A program made the translations under genes and the position numbers. Shown here piece after piece: positions 39,591-51,500 of a DNA stretch of 64,000 nt. This DNA is from Pseudomonas sp. GL-B-19 (GTDB lineage: Bacteria; Pseudomonadota; Gammaproteobacteria; Pseudomonadales; Pseudomonadaceae), in assembly GCF_019956415.1 (NCBI RefSeq), contig NZ_JAHBDK010000013.1, positions 81,953 through 145,952 on the forward strand. The letters are read 5' to 3'. The notes beneath the pieces are model-generated. The model made no database searches. It worked only from the letters and a program-made list of their open reading frames with translations, and was not told the DNA's origin. Numbering within the stretch: position 1 is the first letter of the stretch; each line of letters begins with the position of its first letter.

Positions 39591-39929
39591 TCAGAATGGC
39601 AGTTTCATGCCCGGCGGCAGTTGCATGCCAGCGGTCATGCCGGACATTTTGTCCTGGCTGTTGGCTTCGATCTTGCGCACGGCATCGTTGACGGCGGCGG
39701 CGACGACGGCTTCCAGCATCTCTTTGTCGTCTTCGCTCAGGCCTTCAACCAGGCTCGGGTCAATGGTCACGCTCTTGACGTCGTGACGACCGGTCATCAC
39801 CACGGTGACCATGTCGCCACCCGCTTTACCGATGACTTCGGCGTTGGCCAGCTCTTCCTGCATCTTGGCCATTTTTTCCTGCATCTGCTGCGCCTGCTTC
39901 ATCAGGCCGGCCATGCCACCTTTCATCAT
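39591..39929 (-). CDS. ybaB: YbaB/EbfC nucleoid-associated protein
   Basis: 112 residues from ATG 39929, with AGGTGA upstream; a GTG at 39938 and a second ATG at 39926 are alternatives. Helical N-terminus [51 protein letters not shown] is the family signature. Small dimer that binds DNA and shapes the nucleoid. Normally follows dnaX, as here (66-bp gap). Confidence 0.95.
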   Translation of the reverse strand: MMKGGMAGLMKQAQQMQEKMAKMQEELANAEVIGKAGGDMVTVVMTGRHDVKSVTIDPSLVEGLSEDDKEMLEAVVAAAVNDAVRKIEANSQDKMSGMTAGMQLPPGMKLPF

Positions 39930-39995
39930 GGGAATCACCTCAAAAGTACTTGGATTAAACAGCGTCCGGCCCTTTTGACCGAACGCCTTCAGTTA

Positions 39996-42071
39996 TTAGC
40001 CCTGACTGACCAGAGCGTCGACAGGTTCAATAGTATCGTTACGGATCACCGCACCGAACTGTTGCATCATTTGCTGGATGAACGGATCGCCGTGGATTGA
40101 CTCTTCGGCCTCGCGCTGACGGTTGGCACGGCGCCGGGACGCGGCCTGGGCCGGGGTTTCCTGCTCGGGCTTGATCAGCTCCATGCTCAGGGTCAGTGTG
40201 CGCCCGTGAAACTGGTTCAGCGCATCATTGAGACGACGTTGCTGAGTCGCGTTGAACAAGGCGCTGTGGGCCGGGTCCAGGTGCATCAGCCAGTGATCGC
40301 CCTCGACGGAAATCAGCGTGCAGTTGGCGGCGATACTGCCCGTCATGCCGGAGATCGGCAGTTTCGGGAACAGCTCCAGCCATTGCGCTGCCAGACCGGT
40401 GGCCGGCATCGCAGCCGGCTCAGGCTCCGGTTCCGGCGCGGGGTCGGCGGCATGTTCGCTGGCCAGTTCATCGAGGTAACTGTAGGCCGAATCCATGTCC
40501 GGTTCGATGTAATCCTCATCCAGCGGCGGTTCGTCGTCCTGGTCCATGCCCGGCGTGGCAGCATCGACTTCGGCAACGGAAGGTTCCGGGATCGGCGCCG
40601 CGGCCCATTCCGGCGCGTCCGGCACCACGCTGTCAGGCGTTGGCAACGGCATTGGCGGCAACTCGGGCTGCTTGCCAGCGGTTTCCAGAACCGGCTCGAC
40701 GGCGGGTTGCTGCACGACTTCGGGCGTGACCGGGTCATTCCACGGCAGGTCGACGACTTCCTCGACCGCTACGGGCTCAACCACAGGCTCAGGCACGACA
40801 ACGGGCGCAACCGGTTCAGGTTCCGGCGCGGGAGCAGGGACTGAAACTGGAGCAACAGGAGCAGGTGCAACTGCCGCAGCGACTACCGGCGCAACAACTG
40901 GCGCGGCAGCCACTGAGTTTGCGGAATCAACTGTGGCCTGGCTGATCCCCACTGGCTTTAGCGGTTGCCTCGGGGCGTCCGCGGTGTCTGCCGGGCGGAA
41001 CGCGAGCATCCGCAGCAGCACCATTTCAAAACCACCACGCGGGTCGGGGGCCAACGGCAAATCGCGGCGGCCAATCAGGCCCATCTGGTAATAAAACTGC
41101 ACGTCTTCGGCCGGCAACGCCTGGGCCAGCGCCAGCACCCGATCACGGTCGCCCTGGCCGTTGTCGACACCTTCAGGCAAGGCCTGGGCGATGGCGACAC
41201 GGTGCAGCACGTTGAGAATTTCCGAAAGTACGCCGTTCCAGTCCGGACCTTGCTCGGCCAGATGACGGACGGCTTCGAGCAACGCCTTGGCGTCACCTTC
41301 GATCAACGCATGCAGAACGTCGTAGACCTGGCCATGATCCAGCGTACCGAGCATCGCCCGCACGTCGGCGGCCATGACCTTGCCTTCACCGAAGGCGATG
41401 GCCTGGTCGGTGAGGCTCATGGCATCGCGCATCGAGCCATCGGCGGCACGACCCAGCAGCCACAGCGCGTCGTCTTCGAACGGCACGTTCTCGACCCCCA
41501 GCACGTGGGTCAAATGCTCGACCACACGTTCCGGCGTCATGTTCTTCAAGGAGAATTGCAGGCATCGCGACAGAATGGTTGCAGGAAGTTTCTGCGGGTC
41601 GGTCGTCGCCAGGATGAACTTGACGTAGGGCGGCGGCTCTTCGAGGGTTTTCAACAGCGCATTAAAGGAATGGCTGGAGAGCATGTGCACTTCGTCGATC
41701 AGGTAGACCTTGAAGCGCCCGCGGCTCGGGGCGTACTGCACGTTGTCGAGCAGCTCGCGGGTGTCTTCGACCTTGGTCCGGCTCGCGGCGTCGATCTCGA
41801 TCAGGTCGACAAAGCGCCCCTCATCGATTTCGCGGCACACCGAGCACTCGCCGCACGGCGTCGACGTGATACCTGTTTCACAGTTCAGGCATTTGGCGAT
41901 GATGCGCGCGATGGTAGTCTTGCCGACCCCGCGCGTACCGGTAAACAGGTAGGCGTGGTGCAACCGCTGGCTGTCCAAGGCATTGATCAGAGCCTTGAGC
42001 ACATGGGTCTGGCCGACCATTTCGCGGAACGAGCGCGGACGCCATTTACGTGCAAGAACCTGATAACTCAT
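39996..42071 (-). CDS. dnaX: DNA polymerase III subunits gamma and tau
   Basis: 691 residues from the conserved MSYQVLARKWRPRSF. Walker A GTRGVGKTT (Lys51), zinc motif CLNCETGITSTPCGECSVC, DEVHMLSSHSFNALLKTLEEPP, and ATTDPQKLPATILSRC. The C-terminal tau part follows a long Ala/Pro/Val/Glu-rich linker (about 365-540), which is unusually repetitive (PVAPVVAAAVAPAPVAPVSV). Clamp-loader ATPase and replisome organiser. I did not find a clear slippery hexamer for the short gamma form. First gene of the operon with ybaB. Confidence 0.95.
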   Translation of the reverse strand: MSYQVLARKWRPRSFREMVGQTHVLKALINALDSQRLHHAYLFTGTRGVGKTTIARIIAKCLNCETGITSTPCGECSVCREIDEGRFVDLIEIDAASRTKVEDTRELLDNVQYAPSRGRFKVYLIDEVHMLSSHSFNALLKTLEEPPPYVKFILATTDPQKLPATILSRCLQFSLKNMTPERVVEHLTHVLGVENVPFEDDALWLLGRAADGSMRDAMSLTDQAIAFGEGKVMAADVRAMLGTLDHGQVYDVLHALIEGDAKALLEAVRHLAEQGPDWNGVLSEILNVLHRVAIAQALPEGVDNGQGDRDRVLALAQALPAEDVQFYYQMGLIGRRDLPLAPDPRGGFEMVLLRMLAFRPADTADAPRQPLKPVGISQATVDSANSVAAAPVVAPVVAAAVAPAPVAPVSVPAPAPEPEPVAPVVVPEPVVEPVAVEEVVDLPWNDPVTPEVVQQPAVEPVLETAGKQPELPPMPLPTPDSVVPDAPEWAAAPIPEPSVAEVDAATPGMDQDDEPPLDEDYIEPDMDSAYSYLDELASEHAADPAPEPEPEPAAMPATGLAAQWLELFPKLPISGMTGSIAANCTLISVEGDHWLMHLDPAHSALFNATQQRRLNDALNQFHGRTLTLSMELIKPEQETPAQAASRRRANRQREAEESIHGDPFIQQMMQQFGAVIRNDTIEPVDALVSQG

Positions 42072-42214
42072 CGAAAACCGTCGCAACGAAGGAACAGAAG
42101 CGGCTAATGCTAGCGGAGCAAGGGCAAAATTGCATCCGGTGTGCTCGTCTAATCTGGCTAAGCTGCACTTTCCGGGCTTTAATCGGCTCGGGTTTCAGAG
42201 GTACCGGAGCGTTT

Positions 42215-42982
42215 ATGCGTTGTGCCTTGGGGGCATTGCTATGGATAAGCCTGAACGTCGCCGCTGCCGAAGCGCCGTTGCGTTTTGTCGTGCCCGACAG
42301 TTGGGCGATGCCGATGGTGCAACTGGATCACGGCCGCCCGACCCAAGGCATTCTGTTTGACGTGATGCTCAGTCTAGCCACCCAGGTCGGTGTGCCAGCC
42401 GAATTTCATGTAATGCCCCGGGCGCGGGTGCAAAACGCCATGGAACACGGCGAGGTCGATGTGCGTTGCTATGCCGCCCCGTCCTGGCTACCCAATCAGT
42501 CAGGCGATTACATCTGGAGCATTCCGCTGTGGCATCAGCACGACATGCTGATCGGCCTGCCAGAATCGCCAGACTCGATAGCGCCAGACAATTTGCCTCG
42601 GCAACCTGTCGGCACGGTGCTCAGCTATAGCTATCCGACGCTGCAACCCTTGTTCGATACCGACCGCCTGAACCGCGAAGATGCACGCAATCAGGAACAA
42701 GTGCTGGAAAAACTTCACGCCGGGCGCTATCGCTATGCGGTGAGCAATCAATGGACACTGGACTGGTTCAATCAGCGGCTATTACCCGACCGGCAACTGA
42801 AACCGGTGGCCGTGCTGCAAGAGCAGAATGTCGGTTGCTACGTGCGCAACGACCCCAAGGTGCCGGTGCAGCGCATTCTGCACACGCTGTTGCGGATGAA
42901 AATGTCGGGAGAGATTGATGACATTGTTAGCCTGTATATCGGCAATGAGTCATCCAACGTGGCGGTGAGCAAGCTTTATTAA
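42215..42982 (+). CDS. Periplasmic solute-binding protein (ABC-type family 3 fold)
   Basis: 255 residues from ATG 42215 (GGAG upstream). Signal peptide MRCALGALLWISLNVAAAEA with cleavage after AEA or nearby. The rest is a bilobed binding protein: LRFVVPDSWAMPM, GILFDVMLSLATQVG, PRARVQNAMEHGEVDVRC, and PVGTVLSYSYP. No permease or ATPase gene is beside it, so it may serve a distant transporter or act as a sensor or orphan; ligand unknown. It is divergent from dnaX. Confidence 0.85.
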   Translation: MRCALGALLWISLNVAAAEAPLRFVVPDSWAMPMVQLDHGRPTQGILFDVMLSLATQVGVPAEFHVMPRARVQNAMEHGEVDVRCYAAPSWLPNQSGDYIWSIPLWHQHDMLIGLPESPDSIAPDNLPRQPVGTVLSYSYPTLQPLFDTDRLNREDARNQEQVLEKLHAGRYRYAVSNQWTLDWFNQRLLPDRQLKPVAVLQEQNVGCYVRNDPKVPVQRILHTLLRMKMSGEIDDIVSLYIGNESSNVAVSKLY

Positions 42983-43060
42983 TGTTCATTCTGAAAATCG
43001 GAAACGATGAAACGCCGCCCTGGAGATAATCCATGGCAGAACGATAAAAAGTATTTTCAG

Positions 43061-43095
43061 AAAAATAACGCGAAAGAGGATTCGCGCTGCGTTAT
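43061..43095 (-). terminator. Terminator of the 4.5S RNA gene
   Basis: On the minus strand: outer stem ATAACGC / GCGTTAT with an inner CGAA / TTCG pairing, then TATTTTT. It starts 1-2 bases after the RNA 3' end. Confidence 0.8.
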
Positions 43096-43096
43096 G

Positions 43097-43196
43097 GAGG
43101 CAACCCCACCAGCCACACCCCGGCACACAATGTTCCCGCTGTGGCTGCTTCCTTCCGGATCTGACCAGGTTCACGGGTAATCGTTGCGGGGGGACC
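43097..43196 (-). ncRNA. ffs: 4.5S signal recognition particle RNA
   Basis: About 100 nt. The minus strand reads GGTCCCCCCGCAACG at the 5' end, then the conserved SRP domain IV loop GGTCAGATCCGGAAGGAAGC, and its 3' end GGTTGCCTCC pairs with the 5' end. Together with Ffh it forms the bacterial SRP that brings membrane proteins to FtsY. Located between the solute-binding protein gene and the zinc peptidase. Ends are estimated from helix pairing; a promoter and a terminator flank it. Confidence 0.95.
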
Positions 43197-43240
43197 GATG
43201 GGGTCACCATAACGACGCTCACCTGACGGCGAGCCGCGCC

Positions 43241-43268
43241 ATTGTACCTATCTGAGACGAAGTTACAA
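43241..43268 (-). promoter_or_regulatory. Sigma-70 promoter of ffs
   Basis: On the minus strand TTGTAA, 16 bp, TACAAT. The predicted start is about 37 bases before the mature 4.5S 5' end, implying a leader removed by processing. Confidence 0.65.
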
Positions 43269-43334
43269 CCGTTGGCGCAGATTAAAAAACATGAGTGCCT
43301 TCAAGGACATGCAACCCCCTTGAATCCCCGCCCC

Positions 43335-43486
43335 CTGTAGCAGCTGTCGAGCAGCGCGAGGCTGCGTTCGGCTGTGCAGCAGTCGCCAGTTCGGTGATGG
43401 TGGTTTACCTGAAAAACCGCGTCGTCTGATTTTACGACTGCTGCGCAGCCGAACGCAGCCTCGCGCTGCTCGACAGCTGCTACAGG
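43335..43486. repeat. Long inverted repeat, GCAGC-type REPIN
   Basis: Two nearly identical 51-bp arms (43335-43385 and 43436-43486; one mismatch seen, GTGC versus GCGC) separated by 50 bp. Core CAGCTGTCGAGCAGCGCGAG is unrelated to the GGCTTGCC REPs. It fills most of the gap between ffs and the zinc peptidase. A shorter relative with the TCGAGTGCAACGAGGCTGCG form is at 61595-61676. Confidence 0.9.
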
Positions 43487-43508
43487 CGGACGTTGCAGTG
43501 AACGATCG

Positions 43509-44675
43509 TCACAGGTCCTGCAACACCTCATCCGCCCTGCCGCCCTCTTGCTGGATCACCAGGTGAATGAAGTGCAACTTGGCGATCACAGCTGGCGGCA
43601 GGACGAACGGATAGAAATCCGGCTGCCCCATGCTGCGTGACAGTTCATTGAGCATCCCGGCCAACTCGATCCACGCCTTGACGAACGCCAGAAACGCCGC
43701 GCCGCCCGGATGCTGTGGATCGTAGAGCGCGCTCAACGGAAATGGCTGGCAATCGAAATCCATTTCCCGCGCACTCATGCCAAACCCGAGAGCGGTGTCC
43801 ACCGCATCCATCATGTGCAGGTAATGCGCCCAGGTTTCCGCCCAGTCTTCCCACGGGTGCATGGTCGCGTAGGCGCTGACGCACTGCTGCTGCCAGTCGA
43901 GCGGCGCGCCTTGCTGGTAATGCCGCTCCAGCGCCTCTGCGTAACTGGCGCGCTCGTCACCGAACAGTCCGCGGAACGGTTCCAGCCAATGGCTGTTGGC
44001 GATCAGCCGGTCCCAGTAGTAATGCCCGACCTCATGCCGAAAATGCCCGAGCAACGTGCGATAGGGCTCGTGCATCTGCACCCGGACCTGCTCGCGGTGG
44101 GCGTCATCGGCTTCTTTGATGTCGAGGGTGATCAGGCCGTTGGCGTGTCCGGTGGTCGGCGACTTGCCTTCCAGGTCGACACCGATGAAATCAAACGCCA
44201 GACCGGTTTCTTCGTCGACGGTTTTTGGAGTTACCTGCAAACCCAGGCTGACCAACTGCGCGACCAGACGCCGCTTGGCCGTTTCCACCTTGCACCAGCG
44301 GTCGTGGTTTTGCGCAATCGACAGGTCAGGGATGGTGTGATTCAGGCTACAGGCGATGCACAGCGCATCGTGGTCATTAGCCGGGAGCAGCCAGTTGCAC
44401 GCAGCCGGGGAATCGAGATTGGCGCAGCGGCGGAACACACCGGCTGGCGGGTCGGCATCGAGCCGCCAGGTATCAGCCTGCAAACCCGGTTGCAGCGACG
44501 ACAAGCGACTCTGTTCGGGCTGATAGCCCAACGCCGCGGAACAGACCAGGCACTGGCTGTTGCGGAAGAACAGCGACTGCCCGCAACGGCACTGCCAGGC
44601 CTTGCTGTTGCGCGAGCTTTCACCGATGAAGGGCGCGGCGATGCGCGAGCTGAGCTGTTCGAAGAAGCGGTACAT
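43509..44675 (-). CDS. Putative zinc-binding metallopeptidase (PF10005/DUF2248 type)
   Basis: 388 residues. An N-terminal zinc ribbon (CRCGQSLFFRNSQCLVC, then CANLDSPAACNW and CIACSLNHTIPDL) precedes a metallopeptidase-like domain with HEVGH in GHFRHEVGHYYWDRLI and further conserved WEDWAETWAHYLHMMD. The His-Glu motif with a downstream Glu/His resembles gluzincins. It is a widespread proteobacterial family of unknown substrate. No signal peptide, so cytoplasmic. It is transcribed alone, flanked by repeats. Confidence 0.87.
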   Translation of the reverse strand: MYRFFEQLSSRIAAPFIGESSRNSKAWQCRCGQSLFFRNSQCLVCSAALGYQPEQSRLSSLQPGLQADTWRLDADPPAGVFRRCANLDSPAACNWLLPANDHDALCIACSLNHTIPDLSIAQNHDRWCKVETAKRRLVAQLVSLGLQVTPKTVDEETGLAFDFIGVDLEGKSPTTGHANGLITLDIKEADDAHREQVRVQMHEPYRTLLGHFRHEVGHYYWDRLIANSHWLEPFRGLFGDERASYAEALERHYQQGAPLDWQQQCVSAYATMHPWEDWAETWAHYLHMMDAVDTALGFGMSAREMDFDCQPFPLSALYDPQHPGGAAFLAFVKAWIELAGMLNELSRSMGQPDFYPFVLPPAVIAKLHFIHLVIQQEGGRADEVLQDL

Positions 44676-44756
44676 GGCGATCTCTCCCTGGGGCTTGCCA
44701 AGACTAGATCATTCTCCGGTGAAGATCGTTCCCACTTCTTGTGAGAGGGCTGAGAT

Positions 44757-44842
44757 CGCCTTCGCTGGCAAGCCAGCTCCTACAAGGATCGCGTAAACCC
44801 TGTAGGAGCTGCGGTGCGACGATTCGACTTGCCAGCGAAGGA
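44757..44842. repeat. REPIN between ligA and the zinc peptidase
   Basis: Arms CCTTCGCTGGCAAGCCAGCT and, inverted, GTAGGAGCTGCGGTGCGACG plus CTTGCCAGCGAAGG; the right arm carries an insertion (GCGGTGCGACGATTCG) splitting the REP. It touches the end of ligA. Confidence 0.82.
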
Positions 44843-44844
44843 CA

Positions 44845-47243
<2,399 letters not shown>

Positions 47244-47259
47244 AATCTGTTAAATCATT

Positions 47260-47421
47260 GTAGGAGCACGGCTTGCCGGCGATGGCGTCTTTGTGATCGC
47301 CATCGCGAGCAAGCTCGGCTCCTACAGGGTACGGGAGACTGTAGGAGCACGGCTTGCCGGCGATGGCGTCTTTGAGATCGCCATCGCGAGCAAGCTCGGC
47401 TCCTACAGGGTACGGGAGACG
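47260..47421. repeat. Tandem duplicate of an 81-bp REPIN
   Basis: Units 47260-47340 and 47341-47421 are identical except one base (CTTTGTGATC versus CTTTGAGATC). Each has arms GTAGGAGCACGGCTTGCCGG and GCGAGCAAGCTCGGCTCCTA plus a shared tail CAGGGTACGGGAGAC. Confidence 0.93.
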
Positions 47422-47449
47422 CGGCGCAGCCCCCCACACGTTGCCAATT

Positions 47450-48304
47450 TCAACGCTTCTGAGTCAGTGCGCGACGTTCGAATTCAACGATGCGTTGACG
47501 GTAGTGCTCAATCGTCTGGGCGGTCAACACGCTGCGCTGGTCGTCTTTCAGTTCGCCGTTCAGCTCCTGGGACAGTTTGCGCGCCGCAGCCACCATCACG
47601 TCGAAGGCTTGCTTGGGATGACGCGGACCTGGCAGACCGAGGAAGAAGCTCACGGCCGGTGTGCTGAAGTGGTCGATGTCATCCAGATCAAAAACACCCG
47701 GCTTGACCGCATTGGCCATGGAGAACAGAACTTCGCCATTACCGGCCATGCTTTCGTGACGGTGGAAGATGTCCATTTCACCGAAACGCAGACCGCTTTC
47801 CAGAATGTTCTGCAACAGCGCCGGGCCTTTGAAACCGGCGGCGTCACGGCAGATCACGCTGATTACCAGCACTTCTTCAGCTTGTGGATGATCTTTTTCG
47901 CTGACGGCTGGCGAGGCCTTGGTGTCATCCGGGAAATCGTCGTCACGGCTGCTGAAGCTCGGGCCGCCGTCCAGGTCCAGGCTGAGGTTCATGTCGCCCT
48001 GCGAAGGCTCGCCATGACCACGCTTGCCGCGCTTGGAACCCGATTCACGCGGTTCACGGGCAGGCATGCTCACCGACGGCAGATCGTGCTCGTCCAGTTG
48101 CGGTTCTTTCTGCGTATCCAACACACGATGCGGGCCCAACAGCTCGGCGCCGGTGTCCTCTTCCGGTAAATTGGACAAACTTCGGTCAAGACGGAATTTC
48201 AGTTTTCCCTTGCCGCCGCGCATACGGCGCCAGCCATCAAAAAGAATACCGGCAATGACAATAATGCCGATGACGATCAGCCACTCGCGCAGACCGATTT
48301 CCAT
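47450..48304 (-). CDS. zipA: Cell division protein ZipA
   Basis: 284 residues. N-terminal anchor ([26 protein letters not shown]), a charged Pro/Ser linker (about 40-140), and a C-terminal FtsZ-binding domain ([40 protein letters not shown]). It tethers FtsZ to the inner membrane. Lies between smc and ligA, as I recall for PAO1. Confidence 0.95.
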   Translation of the reverse strand: MEIGLREWLIVIGIIVIAGILFDGWRRMRGGKGKLKFRLDRSLSNLPEEDTGAELLGPHRVLDTQKEPQLDEHDLPSVSMPAREPRESGSKRGKRGHGEPSQGDMNLSLDLDGGPSFSSRDDDFPDDTKASPAVSEKDHPQAEEVLVISVICRDAAGFKGPALLQNILESGLRFGEMDIFHRHESMAGNGEVLFSMANAVKPGVFDLDDIDHFSTPAVSFFLGLPGPRHPKQAFDVMVAAARKLSQELNGELKDDQRSVLTAQTIEHYRQRIVEFERRALTQKR

Positions 48305-48562
48305 GTAATCCCGTGCCTCTATAAAAAATGCTGAAAAATAAGGGGTTTACAACCTGCAAACCGCTTTAAAACGTGGCGCCAACTCTATGTTCTGACAGGC
48401 GTTTTGCCCACGTATACGAAAAATTGACATTAAACTAGCACGACCAAAGGCAACTTTACACCGTCTGCCACCAAGGCTTGAGCGAATATGTCGATTGGCC
48501 AGCAAGTAGAGGCAAGTAAAAACTTCCTACAGCCCGGTAATACTTACCCTACAAACGCCAAC
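48305..48562. promoter_or_regulatory. smc-zipA intergenic region
   Basis: 258 bp without a supported gene. It is AT-rich near zipA and probably holds the zipA promoter. No convincing terminator for smc was seen. Confidence 0.4.
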
Positions 48563-51500
48563 TCAGGCATCCACCATCGCCATCGCCTCCTCGACATCCA
48601 CGGCCACCAGACGCGAGCAACCCGGTTCGTGCATCGTTACACCCATCAGCTGTTCGGCCATTTCCATGGCGATCTTGTTGTGGGTGATATAGATGAACTG
48701 CACCGTCTGCGACATCTCTTTGACCAGCCGTGCGTAGCGTCCAACGTTAGCGTCATCCAGCGGCGCGTCAACTTCATCGAGCATGCAGAACGGCGCCGGG
48801 TTCAACTTGAAGATCGCAAAAACCAGAGCCAAAGCAGTCAGGGCTTTTTCGCCGCCGGAGAGCAAATGGATGGTGCTGTTCTTCTTCCCTGGCGGCTGCG
48901 CCATGATCGTTACCCCTGTATCGAGTAGATCTTCGCCCGTCAGTTCCAAATACGCGCGTCCCCCACCGAAAACTTTTGGGAAAAGTGCCTGTAAACCGCC
49001 ATTGATCTGATCAAAGGTATCTTTGAAGCGGTTACGGGTTTCCTTGTCGATCTTGCGAATCACGTTCTCGAGCGTGTCCAGCGCTTCCACCAAATCATCA
49101 TTCTGCGCATCCAGATAACGCTTACGCTCGGATTGTTGCTGGTATTCGTCGATGGCCGCCAGGTTGATCGCACCGAGGCGCTGAATGCGCGCGGCGATGC
49201 GTTCGAGTTCTTCTTCGGCATCCTTCTCATTGGCCTCGGCAGTCAGCGTGGCGAGCACGCCGTGCAGGTCGTAGCCGTCTTCGTGCAATTGGTCTTCGAG
49301 CGTTTTGCGGCGCACGGTCAGGGCTTGCCATTCCATGCGCTGGGTTTCCATCTGGCCGCGAATCAACTGCGACTGCTGCTCGGCCTGATTACGCCGCTTC
49401 TCGGCATCGCGCAGTTCGCGGTCGGCGTCTTCCAGGGCGATCTGCGAGGTCTTGAGTTCTTCGTCGACGGTCATGCGCTTGTCGAGCAGCTCTTCCAGTT
49501 TCAGCCGCAGCTCTTCCAGTGGCGCCTCGCCTTCTTCCAGATTGAGGCTGAGCTGTTCGCGTTTTTCGGTCAGACGCTCGGACTGCATTTCCAGACGTTC
49601 CAGCGCCTGACGCGTAGAGTCGTGTTGCGCCTTCAGCGAGCCGAGACGCACGGCCAATTGATGCGCGTGATCCTTGTGCTGCCGGGCTTCCTGTCGTACC
49701 CGATCCAGTCGCTCGCGCAAGCTGTCCCGCTGGGCCAGCAGCAACTCACGCTGCTCGGTGTCCAGCGCCATGGCGTCGAGGGCTTCCTGCAATTGCAGGC
49801 GCGCTTCGCCGATGTTTTCGTGTTCCAGCGTACGCTGTTCGCTCAGCTCGGCCAGCTCTTCGTCGAGGCGCGTGCGACGCAACGTCAACTGCTCAGCCTT
49901 GGCTTTGCCGGCAGAAAGTTGCGCCTTCAATTCGCCTTGCTGGCGCGCTTCGTCTTGCAGCAGACGGCGCAGATGTTCGCGACCGTTTTCCTGCTGACGC
50001 TGCTGCGCCCTGAGGTTTTGAAGTTGGGTTTCCAGGGTTTCGACCGTGGCTTCGCGCTCTTCGCGCTCCTCGGTCAAGCGCTGGATTTCCTGGCCGCGTG
50101 CCAGCACACCGCTTTCGGCTTCGCTGGCCCGACGCACGCGTAAAAAGTGCCGACCGACCCAGTAACCATCACGACTGATCAAGCTCTGCCCGGCCGTCAA
50201 TTGACCGCGCAGCGCCAACGCCTGTTCGAGGTTGTCGACCGGTTTGACCTGCCCCAGCCATGGCGACAAATCGATCTGCGCCTCAACCTTGTCGAGCAAG
50301 CTGCCCGGCACGCGCACGCCATCGCTGGCGGGGCTGAGCAAACGCAAATCGCCCTGGGCAAAACCAGCCAGATCGAAATCGCCGAAGTCATCCACCAGCA
50401 CCGCTTGCAGGTCGGCGCCGAGCACGGTTTCCACCGCCAGCTCCCAACCCGCTTCAACCTTCAGGCCTTCGGCCAGACGCGGGCGATCCGCCAGATGCTG
50501 CTCACGCAACCATTCGGCGGTGCCGGTGCCCGGATCGAGCGCGGCTTGCTGCAACGCTTCAAGGGAGGCGAGACGACCGTTGAGGCGCTGCAAATCGCCT
50601 TGCGCCTGTTGCTGATTGTGCAGGGCTAATTGCAGTTCCTGACGCAATTGCTCAAGGCGTTCGACTTGCGCTTCTTCACTGGCCTGCAAATCTTCAAGCG
50701 TGGCTTCACTGGCCGCCAACTGCTCGCTGAGTTCCATGATCGCCGCGTCTTCAGGGTCTGCCGAGAGCAGCGCGCGCTCTTCGCCGAGGCGCTTCTGACG
50801 GTCGGCCAAACGCTCCATGCTGGTTTCCAGCTGCTGGATGCGCGATTGCTGAACTTCGGATTGGCGACGCGGCTCGGCAGCCGTGAGGTTGAACGTGTCC
50901 CACTGCTCCTGCCAGCCATGCATGGTGGTTTCGGATTCTTCCAGCGCGGCGGCGGCTTCTTCGGCGGCGGCGCTAGTGACTTCCTGCTCCGGGGTGAGCA
51001 TGTCGAGCTCTTCGCCGAGGGTCAGCAACAGCGTGCGGTCGTGGCCCAGGTGAGATTCGGTTTCCAGGCGTGCGCGCTCGGCTTCTTTCAAATCGTCCTG
51101 CAGCTGGCGCAGGCGTTGCTGGCCGTGCTGGATGCTCTGCTCGACCCGGGCGATGTCGCCGCCGACCGAATAGAAGCGACCTTGCACCAGATTGAAGCGT
51201 TCGGACAGGTCATGGTGCCCGTCCCGGAAGCGTTCGATGCTCGCATCGGCATTGCGTTGCTCGGCGACCAAGGCTTCGAAGGTGACTTCCTGGTTGCCGA
51301 TCACCGCTTCACGCTGACCGACCTGCTCGTTCAACGCCTGCCAACGCAAGGCCGACAATTGGGCCTTGAGCTGACGCTCTTCGCCTTTGTATTCCTGATA
51401 CTTCTTTGCGGCTTCGGCCTGGCGGTGCAAACGCTCAAGCTGACGCTCAAGCTCTTCACGCAGGTCGGTCAGGCGCGCAAGGTTTTCGTGGGTGCGGCGG

